From: Acidisphaera sp. L21
GTDB lineage: Bacteria; Pseudomonadota; Alphaproteobacteria; Acetobacterales; Acetobacteraceae
DNA: 64,000 nt
Direction of reading: 5' to 3'
Assembly: GCF_009765685.1 (NCBI RefSeq)
Contig: NZ_LMUY01000151.1
Location: forward strand, 62,001 to 126,000
Shown here: positions 1-7,823 of the stretch, in pieces
Numbering within the stretch: position 1 is the stretch's first letter
Layout: each line of letters opens with the position of its first letter
Position numbers and translations under genes: made by a program
Notes under the pieces: model-generated
Seen by the model: the letters and a program-made list of their open reading frames with translations, nothing else
What the model was told of the DNA's origin: nothing
The model's database searches: none

Positions 1-778
1 AGCCCTCGGTGAGGTAGGCGGCGACGATGATCGGCGGGGCGCCGTTGGGCGGGAATAGCAGCCCGGCGTCGTTGCTGGTGCGGAAGTCGCCGGTGCCGGT
101 CTTGTCCGCCACCTGCCAGCCGGGGGGCAAGCGGGCACGCAGGCGGGCGTCGCCGACCTGGTTGCCGCGCAGCCAGCCCAGCAGGGACGCCTTGGCCGGT
201 GCGGGGAGCGCGTGGCCGAGTGTGAGCGCCTGGATGTCGGCGAGCATCGCGGCGGGGGTGGTGGTGTCTCTGACGTCGCCGGGTTTTGCCTCGTTCAATG
301 CGGTTTCCCAGCGATCCAGCCGGGTCATTTCGTCGCCGAGCGTGCGGAGATACCTCGTGAGCCCGGCGGGGCCGCCGATGATGTGCAGCATGAGGTTGCC
401 GGCGGTGTTGTCGCTCTGGCTCAGGGCGGCGGCGCAGATGGCGTCCAGCGTCATGCCGTCCGTGTCGGCATGGGGCGCGGTCAAAGGGGAGTGGACGACC
501 AGATCGTGCTTCGGGAAATGGATGCGGCGCTGCAAGCCGGCGACGCCGACATGCGCCAGGACTGCGCCGGCCGTCGGCAGCTTGGCGGTGCTGCACATCG
601 GGAAGCGCTCGTCCTGCCGGTAGCCAGCGGTGCGGCCGGTCGCGGTGTCCAGCACGGCGACGCCCAGGCGTCCGCCACGACGCGCCTCGATTGCGGCAAA
701 GACCTGGGGCAACCCGTCCGGGGCGGCCGCTGCCAGCAACCCTGCCCCGGCCGCCAGGAGCGCCCGACGGCCGATCAT
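1..778 (-). CDS. class A beta-lactamase (C-terminus beyond left edge)
   Basis: Periplasmic serine beta-lactamase that hydrolyses beta-lactam antibiotics. Reading leftward from ATG at 778, the 259 visible residues contain every class A signature in order: S63-T-A-K66 (SxxK nucleophile), S122-D-N124, an omega-loop E158 in W-E-T-A-L-N, and K226-T-G228. The N-terminus (M-I-G-R-R followed by an Ala/Leu stretch) looks like an export signal, possibly of the twin-arginine type. Roughly the last 25-35 residues of a normal 285-295-residue enzyme lie outside the window. Its ATG overlaps the TGA of the MoxR-type gene by one base (TGATG), so the two are probably translated together. No AmpR-type regulator is visible beside it. 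Confidence 0.93.
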   Translation of the reverse strand, partial: MIGRRALLAAGAGLLAAAAPDGLPQVFAAIEARRGGRLGVAVLDTATGRTAGYRQDERFPMCSTAKLPTAGAVLAHVGVAGLQRRIHFPKHDLVVHSPLTAPHADTDGMTLDAICAAALSQSDNTAGNLMLHIIGGPAGLTRYLRTLGDEMTRLDRWETALNEAKPGDVRDTTTPAAMLADIQALTLGHALPAPAKASLLGWLRGNQVGDARLRARLPPGWQVADKTGTGDFRTSNDAGLLFPPNGAPPIIVAAYLTEG

Positions 779-1623
779 CAGCTGCCGCGGCGGTTCAGGA
801 AGGCCAAACGCTCGAACAGATGCACGTCCTGCTCGTTCTTTAGCAGTGCGCCGTGCAGCGGGGGGATGACCAAATGGGGGTCGTTGGAACGGAGCGCCTC
901 GGCGGGCATGCTCTCGATCATCAGCAGCTTCAGCCAGTCGAGCAATTCGCTGGTGGCGGGCTTCTTCTTCAGGCCGGGGATCTCGCGGATCTTGAAGAAG
1001 ACATTCAGCGCCTCGCGCGCCAGGTCCTGTTGCAGGCCGGGGTAATGCGCCTCGACGATGCGGTCCATCGTGTCGCGGTCGGGGAAGCGGATGTAGTGGA
1101 AGAAACAGCGGCGCAAAAAGGCGTCCGGCAGCTCCTTCTCGTTGTTGGAGGTGATGATCACCACGGGGCGATGCTTGGCCGAGATGGTCTTCTGCGTCTC
1201 GTAGACGTGGAACTGCATGCGGTCGAGTTCCAGAAGCAGGTCGTTGGGGAATTCGATGTCCGCCTTGTCGATCTCGTCGATGAGCACGACGGCCTGCTCG
1301 TCCGCGTCGAACGCGTCCCATAATTTGCCGCGCACGATGTAGTTGGAGATGTCGGCCACGCGGGCGTCGCCCAACTGGCTGTCGCGCAGGCGGGAGACGG
1401 CGTCGTATTCGTAGAGACCCTGCTGCGCCTTGGTGGTGGATTTGATGTGCCACTCGATCAGGTCGCGACCGAACGCCTTGGCGACCTCGTGCGCCAGGAC
1501 GGTCTTGCCGGTGCCGGGTTCGCCCTTGATCAGCAGCGGGCGCTGCAGGGCGACGGCAGCGTTGACCGCCACCTCCAGGTCGCGGGAGGCGATGTAGCTT
1601 TCCGTGCTCTTGAAACGATCCAA
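778..1623 (-). CDS. MoxR-family AAA+ ATPase
   Basis: Cytoplasmic AAA+ ATPase of the MoxR group, whose members work as chaperones or maturation factors, usually with a von Willebrand A (VWA) protein. With a TTG start at 1623 the product is 281 residues. A good ribosome site (GGGGAG, six bases upstream) favours that codon, and the frame further upstream is low-complexity antisense of the divergent gene. Walker A is G34-E-P-G-T-G-K-T41 and Walker B is at about 111-119 with D116-E117. A sensor-1 asparagine lies in I-T-S-N-N and an arginine pair in F-L-R-R-C-F. A CoxE-like VWA protein, its usual partner, is at 12025-13215 rather than adjacent. The exact client is unknown. Confidence 0.92.
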   Translation of the reverse strand: MDRFKSTESYIASRDLEVAVNAAVALQRPLLIKGEPGTGKTVLAHEVAKAFGRDLIEWHIKSTTKAQQGLYEYDAVSRLRDSQLGDARVADISNYIVRGKLWDAFDADEQAVVLIDEIDKADIEFPNDLLLELDRMQFHVYETQKTISAKHRPVVIITSNNEKELPDAFLRRCFFHYIRFPDRDTMDRIVEAHYPGLQQDLAREALNVFFKIREIPGLKKKPATSELLDWLKLLMIESMPAEALRSNDPHLVIPPLHGALLKNEQDVHLFERLAFLNRRGS

Positions 1624-1689
1624 TACCTGCTCCCCTGCAACCCGATCGGCGCGTTCGCCGTTGCCGAAGCGAAGCAACGGATCGCGCGC

Positions 1690-2568
1690 ATGCTGGGCAA
1701 CACCTGGACTCTGATCAAGGCAAGCGTCAACGGCTACATCGAGGATAACGCGCTGAGCCGGGGCGCCTCGATCGCGTATTATACGGTGTTTTCGCTGGCG
1801 CCGGTGCTGGTCATCATCGTGGCGATCGCTGGGATGGCGTTCGGGGAGGACGCGGCGCAGGGGGCCCTGGCACGGCAGATCCAGGGGTTGATGGGCCATG
1901 ATGCCGCGGTGGCGATCCAGGGGATGGTGCGCAGCGCCTGGCTGAGCGGGTCCAGCACGCAGGCCACCATCATCGGCGCGGTGACGCTGCTGGTGACGGC
2001 CAGCGGCGTGTTCGGGGAGATGCAGTCGGCCCTGAACGCGATCTGGCGGGCGGAGCCGAAGGGGACGACGGTGGGTCGGCTGGTGCGGGCGCGGGCGACG
2101 AGTTTGGGGTTGGTGGCGGCGCTGGGGTTCCTGATGATGGTGAGCCTGGTGGTGAGCACGGCGATTGCCGCCGTGCAAACCTATGTCGGCGGCTTTTTGC
2201 CGGAGGCGGCGCTGCTGATCCGGGTGCTGAACTTCGCGATCTCGTTCGCGCTGACCACGGTGCTGTTTGCGGCGATCTACAAGATCCTCCCCGACCGGCG
2301 GCTGCACTGGAAGGATGTGGGGATCGGCGCCGTCGTCACGGCGCTGCTGTTCGATATCGGCAAGACGCTGATCGGGATCTACCTGGGCACGACGGCGGTC
2401 GCCAACAGCTTCGGCGCGGCCGGGGCGCTCGCGATCGTGCTGCTGTGGGTTTATTACTCGTCGCAGATCTTCCTGCTGGGGGCGGAGTTCACGCGCGCCT
2501 ATGCGGAGATGCACGGCAGCCGTAGCGAGGCCGCCGTGCCGCTATCGGCTACGCCGCCCCGGCGCTGA
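1690..2568 (+). CDS. YihY/BrkB-family inner-membrane protein
   Basis: Polytopic membrane protein of the YihY/virulence factor BrkB (UPF0761) family, once annotated as ribonuclease BN; its real activity is not established. With ATG at 1690 it has 292 residues. The segment with A-S-I-A-Y-Y near residue 30 precedes the first membrane helix, as in the family. About six hydrophobic segments follow, and the last contains L-W-V-Y-Y-S-S-Q-I, a hallmark of these proteins. The frame is open further upstream, but that part is antisense to the MoxR-type gene. It is divergent from that gene with a 66-bp gap, and its last 20 bases overlap the end of the convergent rppH. Confidence 0.88.
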   Translation: MLGNTWTLIKASVNGYIEDNALSRGASIAYYTVFSLAPVLVIIVAIAGMAFGEDAAQGALARQIQGLMGHDAAVAIQGMVRSAWLSGSSTQATIIGAVTLLVTASGVFGEMQSALNAIWRAEPKGTTVGRLVRARATSLGLVAALGFLMMVSLVVSTAIAAVQTYVGGFLPEAALLIRVLNFAISFALTTVLFAAIYKILPDRRLHWKDVGIGAVVTALLFDIGKTLIGIYLGTTAVANSFGAAGALAIVLLWVYYSSQIFLLGAEFTRAYAEMHGSRSEAAVPLSATPPRR

Positions 2569-3040
2569 AGCGGGCGAAGGACACGGCCAGCACCCGGTAG
2601 ATTTCGAGCTTGAACGGGACGGCTAGGGCTGGGAGTTCGACCAGATCGACCCAGCGCCAAGCGTCGAATTCGGGGTGCGGGTCGAGGTCCAGCCGGATGT
2701 CGGAATCCTGACCGTCGAAGCGTAGGGCAAACCAGCGCTGTTTTTGGCCGCGGTATTTGCCGCCGAGAGCGCGGCCGATCAGTTCCGGCGGCAGGTCGTA
2801 GGTGAGCCAGTCCGGGTGTTCGCCGATGATGGTGGCCTTGGCGGTGCCGACTTCCTCCTCCAACTCACGCAACACGGCGCCGCGTGGGTCCTCGTCCTCG
2901 TCGATGCCGCCCTGGGGCAGTTGCCAGCCGCCGGGTGCGCCCTCGGCATTCGGCAGATCGGCCCGGCGGGCGACGAAGACCTGTCCACGCGCGTTGAACA
3001 GGGCGGCGCCGACATTGGGGCGGTAGGGTAACTCGGTCAT
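2549..3040 (-). CDS. rppH: RNA pyrophosphohydrolase RppH (Nudix)
   Basis: Nudix hydrolase that removes pyrophosphate from the 5' end of mRNA and so starts RNase E-dependent decay. At 163 residues it has the size of alphaproteobacterial RppH. The Nudix box is complete at residues 44-65: G44, E50, R58-E59 and E62-E63 then G65. The N-terminal Y-R-P-N-V-G and the W-Q-L-P-Q-G-G segment are typical of RppH rather than of general MutT proteins. The ATG at 3040 overlaps the stop of the upstream deacetylase by four bases (ATGA), so translation is probably coupled. The EnvC-CtpA-deacetylase-RppH order is common in alphaproteobacteria. Confidence 0.93.
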   Translation of the reverse strand: MTELPYRPNVGAALFNARGQVFVARRADLPNAEGAPGGWQLPQGGIDEDEDPRGAVLRELEEEVGTAKATIIGEHPDWLTYDLPPELIGRALGGKYRGQKQRWFALRFDGQDSDIRLDLDPHPEFDAWRWVDLVELPALAVPFKLEIYRVLAVSFARFSAGAA

Positions 3041-4125
3041 TTCGTGACGTTCCGTGCCAGCAATGCGCTGACGGGTACCAGCGCCACACCCCGCGCGTCT
3101 AGCTCGCGCGCCCAATTCAGCACTCGCTCGGTAGTCACCGGGCGGACGCGGCCGACCAGGCCGAGCACGCGGTCGCCGTCGCGGGCGCGTTTTTCCAACT
3201 CGGCGAGGCGGGCATCGATCTCCGCGGGCTCCTGCAGGTCGTCGATGACCAGCGTGGTGGTGACGATTGGGCCAGCCGGCTTGCCGGGGGCGGTGCTAGG
3301 TCGGGGGTCGACATACATCAGCCCGCGATCGGCCAATTGCTTCAGCACGGCGCCCATGGCGACGGTGGAGGCGGCAAACCGCTCCCCCCGCAGGCCGTCG
3401 GACGCACCGGTCAAGCCGACTTCGCCCTGCATGCGGGACAGTGCCCATTCCAGGTTGCGGTCGTTATCGGATTGGTCGACGCCGGTCATCAGTGCACGGA
3501 CGCCGGAATTGTTCAGCGGGTAGCCCTGGCTCTCCATCGGCAGGGTGACGAAATACTCGTGCCCCTTGGCGCGGGCGTCGGCCAGCAGGGGGGCGGGGTC
3601 CTTCGTGTAGGGGGAGATGCCGAGCGAGACGGCGGGCGGCAGGCTGGCGATGGCGGCGCGGCTATCGGTGTCGGACATGCCGAAGCCCACAACGAGCAGC
3701 GCAACCCGAGGCCGCTTATCCGACGCGTCGAAGGGCCGGGCATAGACCCGCATGGAGGTCCGGCCGTCCGGGCCAAGCCGCGGCAGCTTCGCGCCCGGGA
3801 AGTCCGGCGCGGGTTCTTGCAGGGCTGGATCGGGCCCGGGAATCGTGCCGGGCGGCGTAGCGACGCGGGTGGCCGATTCGGCGTGGGGGGCGTCCGGCGC
3901 ATGGGGTTCCGCGACGGGGTGCGCGGCGCGGTGTGCGGCCTCGGGCCCCGCAGCAACCGGATGCGCCTCGGCCGGGTGGGGCGCCGGGTGGCCGGTGGGC
4001 GGGCCGAGATATTGCAGCGTGCCGCCACCGGCGGCGACCACCACCAGGATGGCTGCCCAAGCGATGCCGAGCGTCCGCCAGCCTTTGCCGCCCACCATCA
4101 TTCGGGGAGGCTTCACCCCGGCCAC
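3037..4125 (-). CDS. divergent polysaccharide deacetylase family protein
   Basis: Member of the divergent polysaccharide deacetylase (YibQ/DUF610-type) family, envelope proteins with a deacetylase-like fold and uncertain catalysis. The 362-residue product, read from GTG at 4125, has one N-terminal membrane segment (about 17-35). A Pro/Ala/His-rich linker follows to about residue 95, then the conserved domain with V-A-L-L-V-V-G-F-G-M-S and, later, Y-V-D-P-R-P and I-D-D-L-Q. An internal ATG-ATG at about residue 9 is an alternative start. It lies 15 bp after ctpA and overlaps rppH by four bases, in a conserved cell-wall cluster. Confidence 0.88.
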   Translation of the reverse strand: MAGVKPPRMMVGGKGWRTLGIAWAAILVVVAAGGGTLQYLGPPTGHPAPHPAEAHPVAAGPEAAHRAAHPVAEPHAPDAPHAESATRVATPPGTIPGPDPALQEPAPDFPGAKLPRLGPDGRTSMRVYARPFDASDKRPRVALLVVGFGMSDTDSRAAIASLPPAVSLGISPYTKDPAPLLADARAKGHEYFVTLPMESQGYPLNNSGVRALMTGVDQSDNDRNLEWALSRMQGEVGLTGASDGLRGERFAASTVAMGAVLKQLADRGLMYVDPRPSTAPGKPAGPIVTTTLVIDDLQEPAEIDARLAELEKRARDGDRVLGLVGRVRPVTTERVLNWARELDARGVALVPVSALLARNVTK

Positions 4126-4140
4126 GGCGCGCCCCGAACG

Positions 4141-5529
4141 CTAGCGGTCGGCGTGGCGCTGCTGCTGCGTGGACATGGCGCGCACCACCGCCAGACCCTG
4201 CTGCAATTGGAAGTCCGTCTCCGGCTTGGTCGCGTCGAAAGCGGGCCAATTTTCCGGCGGCAGCTTGGGGATGGAGCTGGCGATCGGCGGCAGGTCCGCG
4301 CGCGGAGCGGCCGGGGTGTTGGGCGTGCCCCCCTCGTTGGTGAGCACATGGTTCAGATCGGCCTCCCGCTCCGGCCCGAAATGCGCGGTCTCGGTGCGGC
4401 TGGCGGCGACGGGCACATCTGGCGTGATGCCCAGGCCCTGGATCGACCGGCCCGATGGCGTGTAGTAGCGCGCCGTGGTCAGCCGCATGGCGCCATTGCC
4501 CGGCAGCGGAATGACGGTCTGGACCGAGCCCTTGCCGAAGGTCCGCTGGCCCAGGATGACCGCGCGGTGATGGTCCTGCAGCGCGCCGGCGACGATCTCG
4601 CTGGCGGAGGCGCTGCCGCCATTCGTCAGCACCACGACCGGCAGGCCGCCCGTGATGTCGCCGGGCTTGGCGTTCCAGCGCTGGCTGTCTTCCGGATGGC
4701 GGGCGCGGGTGGAAACGATCTCACCCTGCTCGATAAAGTCGTCGGAGACGCTGACCGCCTGATCCAGTAGCCCGCCGGGGTTGTTGCGCAAGTCCAGCAC
4801 TATGCCGTGCAACTTGTCGCCCATCTGCTGGCGGAACTTGGCCACGGCGGCGCGAAGGCCCGAGTCGGTCTGTTCGTTGAACTGCGTCAGCCGGACGTAG
4901 CCGATATCGCCCTCCAAATGGCTCTTGACCACCTGGATGCGGATGACTTCGCGGTTCAGCGTCAGCTCGATCGGCTTGTCGACGTTCTCGCGCTTGATCA
5001 CCAGATGGATCGGGCTGTTTGGCGGGCCGCGCATCTTGTCGACGGCGTCGTTCAGCGACAGGCCTTGGACCGTGGTCTTGTCGATGGTGGTGATCAGGTC
5101 GCCGGCCTTGATCCCGGCGCGGGCGGCGGGCGTGTCGTCGATTGGGGAGACGACCTTGATGATGCCGTTTTCCTGCGTCACTTCCAGGCCCAGACCGCCG
5201 AACTCACCGTGGGTTTGCACCTGCATGTCGCGGAACGACTTGGCGTTCATGTAGGAGCTGTGCGGGTCGAGCCCGGTCAGCATGCCGTTGATCGCGTTTT
5301 CGACCAGGTCGCGGTCGTTCACCGGCTCCACATACTCGGCGCGGATGCGGTCGAACACATCGCCGAACAGCCGCAGCAGGTTGTAGGTGTCGGTCTTGCC
5401 GCTGGCGTTCTGCGCCTGCGCCGTGCCAATCGCCCAGATCGGCGTGCCGGTGAGCAGGCCGCTGGCGGGGCCGACGGCGACGCCGGCGATGAATGCGGCG
5501 CCCACGAACAGCCCGGAACGGAACTTCAT
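4141..5529 (-). CDS. ctpA: carboxyl-terminal processing protease (S41)
   Basis: Periplasmic PDZ-containing serine protease of family S41 that trims or degrades envelope proteins, including cell-wall hydrolases. It has 462 residues from ATG at 5529, which has a GAGGGG ribosome site; the frame continues upstream but has no better start. A signal peptide ends near residue 39 (A-Q-A then Q-N-A). The PDZ domain covers about 105-185, and the catalytic Ser-Lys pair is read as S309 (in G-G-S-A-S-A-S-E) and K334 (F-G-K-G). The preceding gene encodes an EnvC-like amidase activator, consistent with a shared role in peptidoglycan turnover. Confidence 0.95.
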   Translation of the reverse strand: MKFRSGLFVGAAFIAGVAVGPASGLLTGTPIWAIGTAQAQNASGKTDTYNLLRLFGDVFDRIRAEYVEPVNDRDLVENAINGMLTGLDPHSSYMNAKSFRDMQVQTHGEFGGLGLEVTQENGIIKVVSPIDDTPAARAGIKAGDLITTIDKTTVQGLSLNDAVDKMRGPPNSPIHLVIKRENVDKPIELTLNREVIRIQVVKSHLEGDIGYVRLTQFNEQTDSGLRAAVAKFRQQMGDKLHGIVLDLRNNPGGLLDQAVSVSDDFIEQGEIVSTRARHPEDSQRWNAKPGDITGGLPVVVLTNGGSASASEIVAGALQDHHRAVILGQRTFGKGSVQTVIPLPGNGAMRLTTARYYTPSGRSIQGLGITPDVPVAASRTETAHFGPEREADLNHVLTNEGGTPNTPAAPRADLPPIASSIPKLPPENWPAFDATKPETDFQLQQGLAVVRAMSTQQQRHADR

Positions 5530-5605
5530 GCGTAAATCCCCTCGGCGCCCGCACGGCGCGGAACACAACCGTCAGCCTCGCACATAGAGTGTCTCTGTGC
5601 CACCG

Positions 5606-6886
5606 TCACGAGCGACCGCGTAAAAATGGCGCAGGATTAATGGGCTGACCCTTCTGGCGCAGCTCCAAATACAGCAGCGGCCGGTTCGCGGTGCTGCGTG
5701 GATCCCAGGATGGCATGACGCCGACCGGTTCGCCAGACTGAACCGGATGGCCGACGGCGACGTCCAGCCGGTCCAGCCCAGCCAGCACGAAATGGTAGCC
5801 GCCGCCGCAATCGACGATCATCAGCTGGCCGAAGGAGCGGAACGGGCCGGCGAAGACCACTTTGCCATCGCACGGGGCGGAGACGCGAGCGGCCGGGGGC
5901 ACGGCGTAGGAGATGCCGCTGGTGGTACCGGCGTCGCCGGGTTCGCCGAATGCCTTGACCACGCTGCCGGCAACTGGCGCGCCGACCTGGCCTTTCGCGT
6001 CGCCGAGGCCGGGGCCTGCGGGCTGCGCCAGGGCCAGTTGCCTGCGCCGGGCATCGGCGGCAGCAGCGTCCTGGCGCTGACGCTCGGCCAGGGCGGCGTC
6101 GGCCCGGGCCTTCGCCTCATCCTGGCGGCGGGTGGTGTCGAGCTGGGTGAGCGCGGCGCGCAGCGTCTCGGCCTGGCCGGCCTGGTCGGCGGCGCGCTGG
6201 GCGGCGGCGGCCGCAGCGTCCTCGGCGTCCTTGCTGCGGGCCTTGGCTTCGGAAATCTGCTGGTCCAGCCCGGCCGCCTGGGCAAATTGGGCGGCTTGCG
6301 CGGCGGTCAGATGGCGCTCCTGCATGGCCATCGCCTCCGCCAGCCGCGTTACCTCCGCTTGTTCGGCCCGAACTGCCTCGGCATCGGCCTCCAACTGGCG
6401 GGCCATGCCTTTCAGCACCAGCAGCCCGGTCAGCGAGGATTGGGCGCTGCCGGGCACCGCCAGCAGGGTTTCCGCCGGGTAGAGCGACAAGCGCTCGATC
6501 AACGGGAGCAACGGCCCGAGTTCGGCGGAGCGGGCGGCTAATCGCGACTCCGCCTCGGCCCGGCGGCGTGCCAGGTCGCTCATGGTCGTGGCGGCGTCGG
6601 CAGTGGCCTGTTCCAGCGTGCGGAGGGAGGCGGTGGTGGTGACGCGGGCCTGGGCCAGGCGCTTTGCGTCGATCTCCGCCTGATGCTGGCGGGCGGCAGC
6701 GGCGCGGCTGGCGGCGAGTTCGGCCGCGCGCTTCTGTTCTATCAGGGTCAGCTGGGCCGGCGTCGGCTGGGAAGCCGCCATCAGCCACAGTGCCAGCGGT
6801 GCGCCGAGGGCGCGCCCGTACGAAAAGAGCCGGGGGGGTGCCCCGGCCGCCGTTACATCACCCGGATCGGCGACCCGTCCATCCAA
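5606..6886 (-). CDS. EnvC-like murein hydrolase activator, degenerate LytM domain
   Basis: Periplasmic coiled-coil plus LytM/M23-like protein; such proteins activate septal amidases rather than cut peptidoglycan themselves. An Ala/Gln/Glu/Arg-rich coiled coil covers about residues 45-285 and the LytM-like domain about 305-420. The M23 zinc ligands are not recognisable: the position of the first His reads T-S-G-I-S-Y, the HLS-like site reads Y-H-F-V-L-A-G-L, and the terminal HxH reads L-Y-L-E-L. That suggests an activator, like E. coli EnvC. The start is uncertain. ATG at 6886 gives 426 residues with a weak signal segment (about 20-40) and overlaps the upstream dehydrogenase by 34 bp; ATG at 6781 would remove the export signal. 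Confidence 0.85.
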   Translation of the reverse strand: MDGRVADPGDVTAAGAPPRLFSYGRALGAPLALWLMAASQPTPAQLTLIEQKRAAELAASRAAAARQHQAEIDAKRLAQARVTTTASLRTLEQATADAATTMSDLARRRAEAESRLAARSAELGPLLPLIERLSLYPAETLLAVPGSAQSSLTGLLVLKGMARQLEADAEAVRAEQAEVTRLAEAMAMQERHLTAAQAAQFAQAAGLDQQISEAKARSKDAEDAAAAAAQRAADQAGQAETLRAALTQLDTTRRQDEAKARADAALAERQRQDAAAADARRRQLALAQPAGPGLGDAKGQVGAPVAGSVVKAFGEPGDAGTTSGISYAVPPAARVSAPCDGKVVFAGPFRSFGQLMIVDCGGGYHFVLAGLDRLDVAVGHPVQSGEPVGVMPSWDPRSTANRPLLYLELRQKGQPINPAPFLRGRS

Positions 6887-7800
6887 GCGACCAAATTCTC
6901 CACAGTGTCCTTGAAGAATATCGCATAAGTCTTTGACGTAACGAAGCCTACATGTGGCGAGGCCACCACATTTCCAAGCGTGCGTAGCACGTTATCCACA
7001 GGCAGCGGTTCGACGTCGTATACGTCCAGCGCGGCGCCGGCGATCGCCTTGCGTTCCAGCACGTCGATCAGCGCCGCTTCATCGACCAGCGGCCCGCGGG
7101 ACGTGTTGACCAGCCATGCCGTCGGCTTCATCAGCGCCAGGTCCGGCGCACCGATGATACCGCGGCTCCGATCCGACAGCACCAGATGCACGGTCAGGAA
7201 ATCCGCCTCTTTCAGCAAGGTTTCCTTGTCGACCAGGCGCACGCCAACGGCCGCGGCCGCCTCGGCGGTCAGGTTCTGGCTCCAGGCGATGGCGTTCATG
7301 CCGAAGGCCAAGCCGACCTTGGCCACGGCCTTGCCGATACTGCCCAATCCCATCAGGCCCAGCGTGCTGCCGCGTAGATCGGCGCCGACCGCGACCTGCC
7401 AGCCGCCATTGCGGAAGGAGGCGATCTCTTCCGGGATGTGCCGGGCAGCGGCGTGCAGCAGCGCCCACGTCATCTCGATCGCACCCGACGCGTTGTAGCC
7501 GGTGGCGCTGACGGCGATGCCGCGGTCCTTCGCCGCCGCCATGTCGATCGAGGCGTTGCGGGCGCCAGTGGAGCTGATGAACTTGAGGTTCGGCAAACGC
7601 TCGAGAATGGCACGGGGCAGCGGCGTACGTTCCCGCATGACGGCGATGGCGTCGAATGGCAGCAGGCGCTGAACCAGGGCATCCGGGTCGGCGAGGTTGT
7701 CGCGGAAAATCGAGATGTCCGCGCGGGTTTTTACGGGCGCCCAATCGGCGTAGTCGAACGCGACGCCCTGGTAGTCGTCGAGAACAGCGATCTTCGTCAT
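6853..7800 (-). CDS. D-2-hydroxyacid dehydrogenase family protein
   Basis: NAD(P)-dependent oxidoreductase of the D-isomer 2-hydroxyacid dehydrogenase family; the substrate cannot be told from sequence. It has 315 residues from ATG at 7800, with AAGGA about seven bases upstream. The Rossmann glycine motif G-L-G-S-I-G lies near residue 150. The catalytic set is present: Arg in N-T-S-R-G-P-L-V-D, Glu in D-V-Y-D-V-E-P-L, and His in A-S-P-H-V-G-F. The 23-bp gap after the protease-like gene places it in the same leftward run, though it has no obvious functional link to its cell-wall neighbours. Confidence 0.9.
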   Translation of the reverse strand: MTKIAVLDDYQGVAFDYADWAPVKTRADISIFRDNLADPDALVQRLLPFDAIAVMRERTPLPRAILERLPNLKFISSTGARNASIDMAAAKDRGIAVSATGYNASGAIEMTWALLHAAARHIPEEIASFRNGGWQVAVGADLRGSTLGLMGLGSIGKAVAKVGLAFGMNAIAWSQNLTAEAAAAVGVRLVDKETLLKEADFLTVHLVLSDRSRGIIGAPDLALMKPTAWLVNTSRGPLVDEAALIDVLERKAIAGAALDVYDVEPLPVDNVLRTLGNVVASPHVGFVTSKTYAIFFKDTVENLVAWMDGSPIRVM

Positions 7801-7823
7801 GGGACGTCCTTGGCTGACTGTGG

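Noticed and set aside
3337-4770. 477-codon rightward open frame
   Set aside because: Antisense to the deacetylase and ctpA genes, with no recognised motif and no ribosome site.
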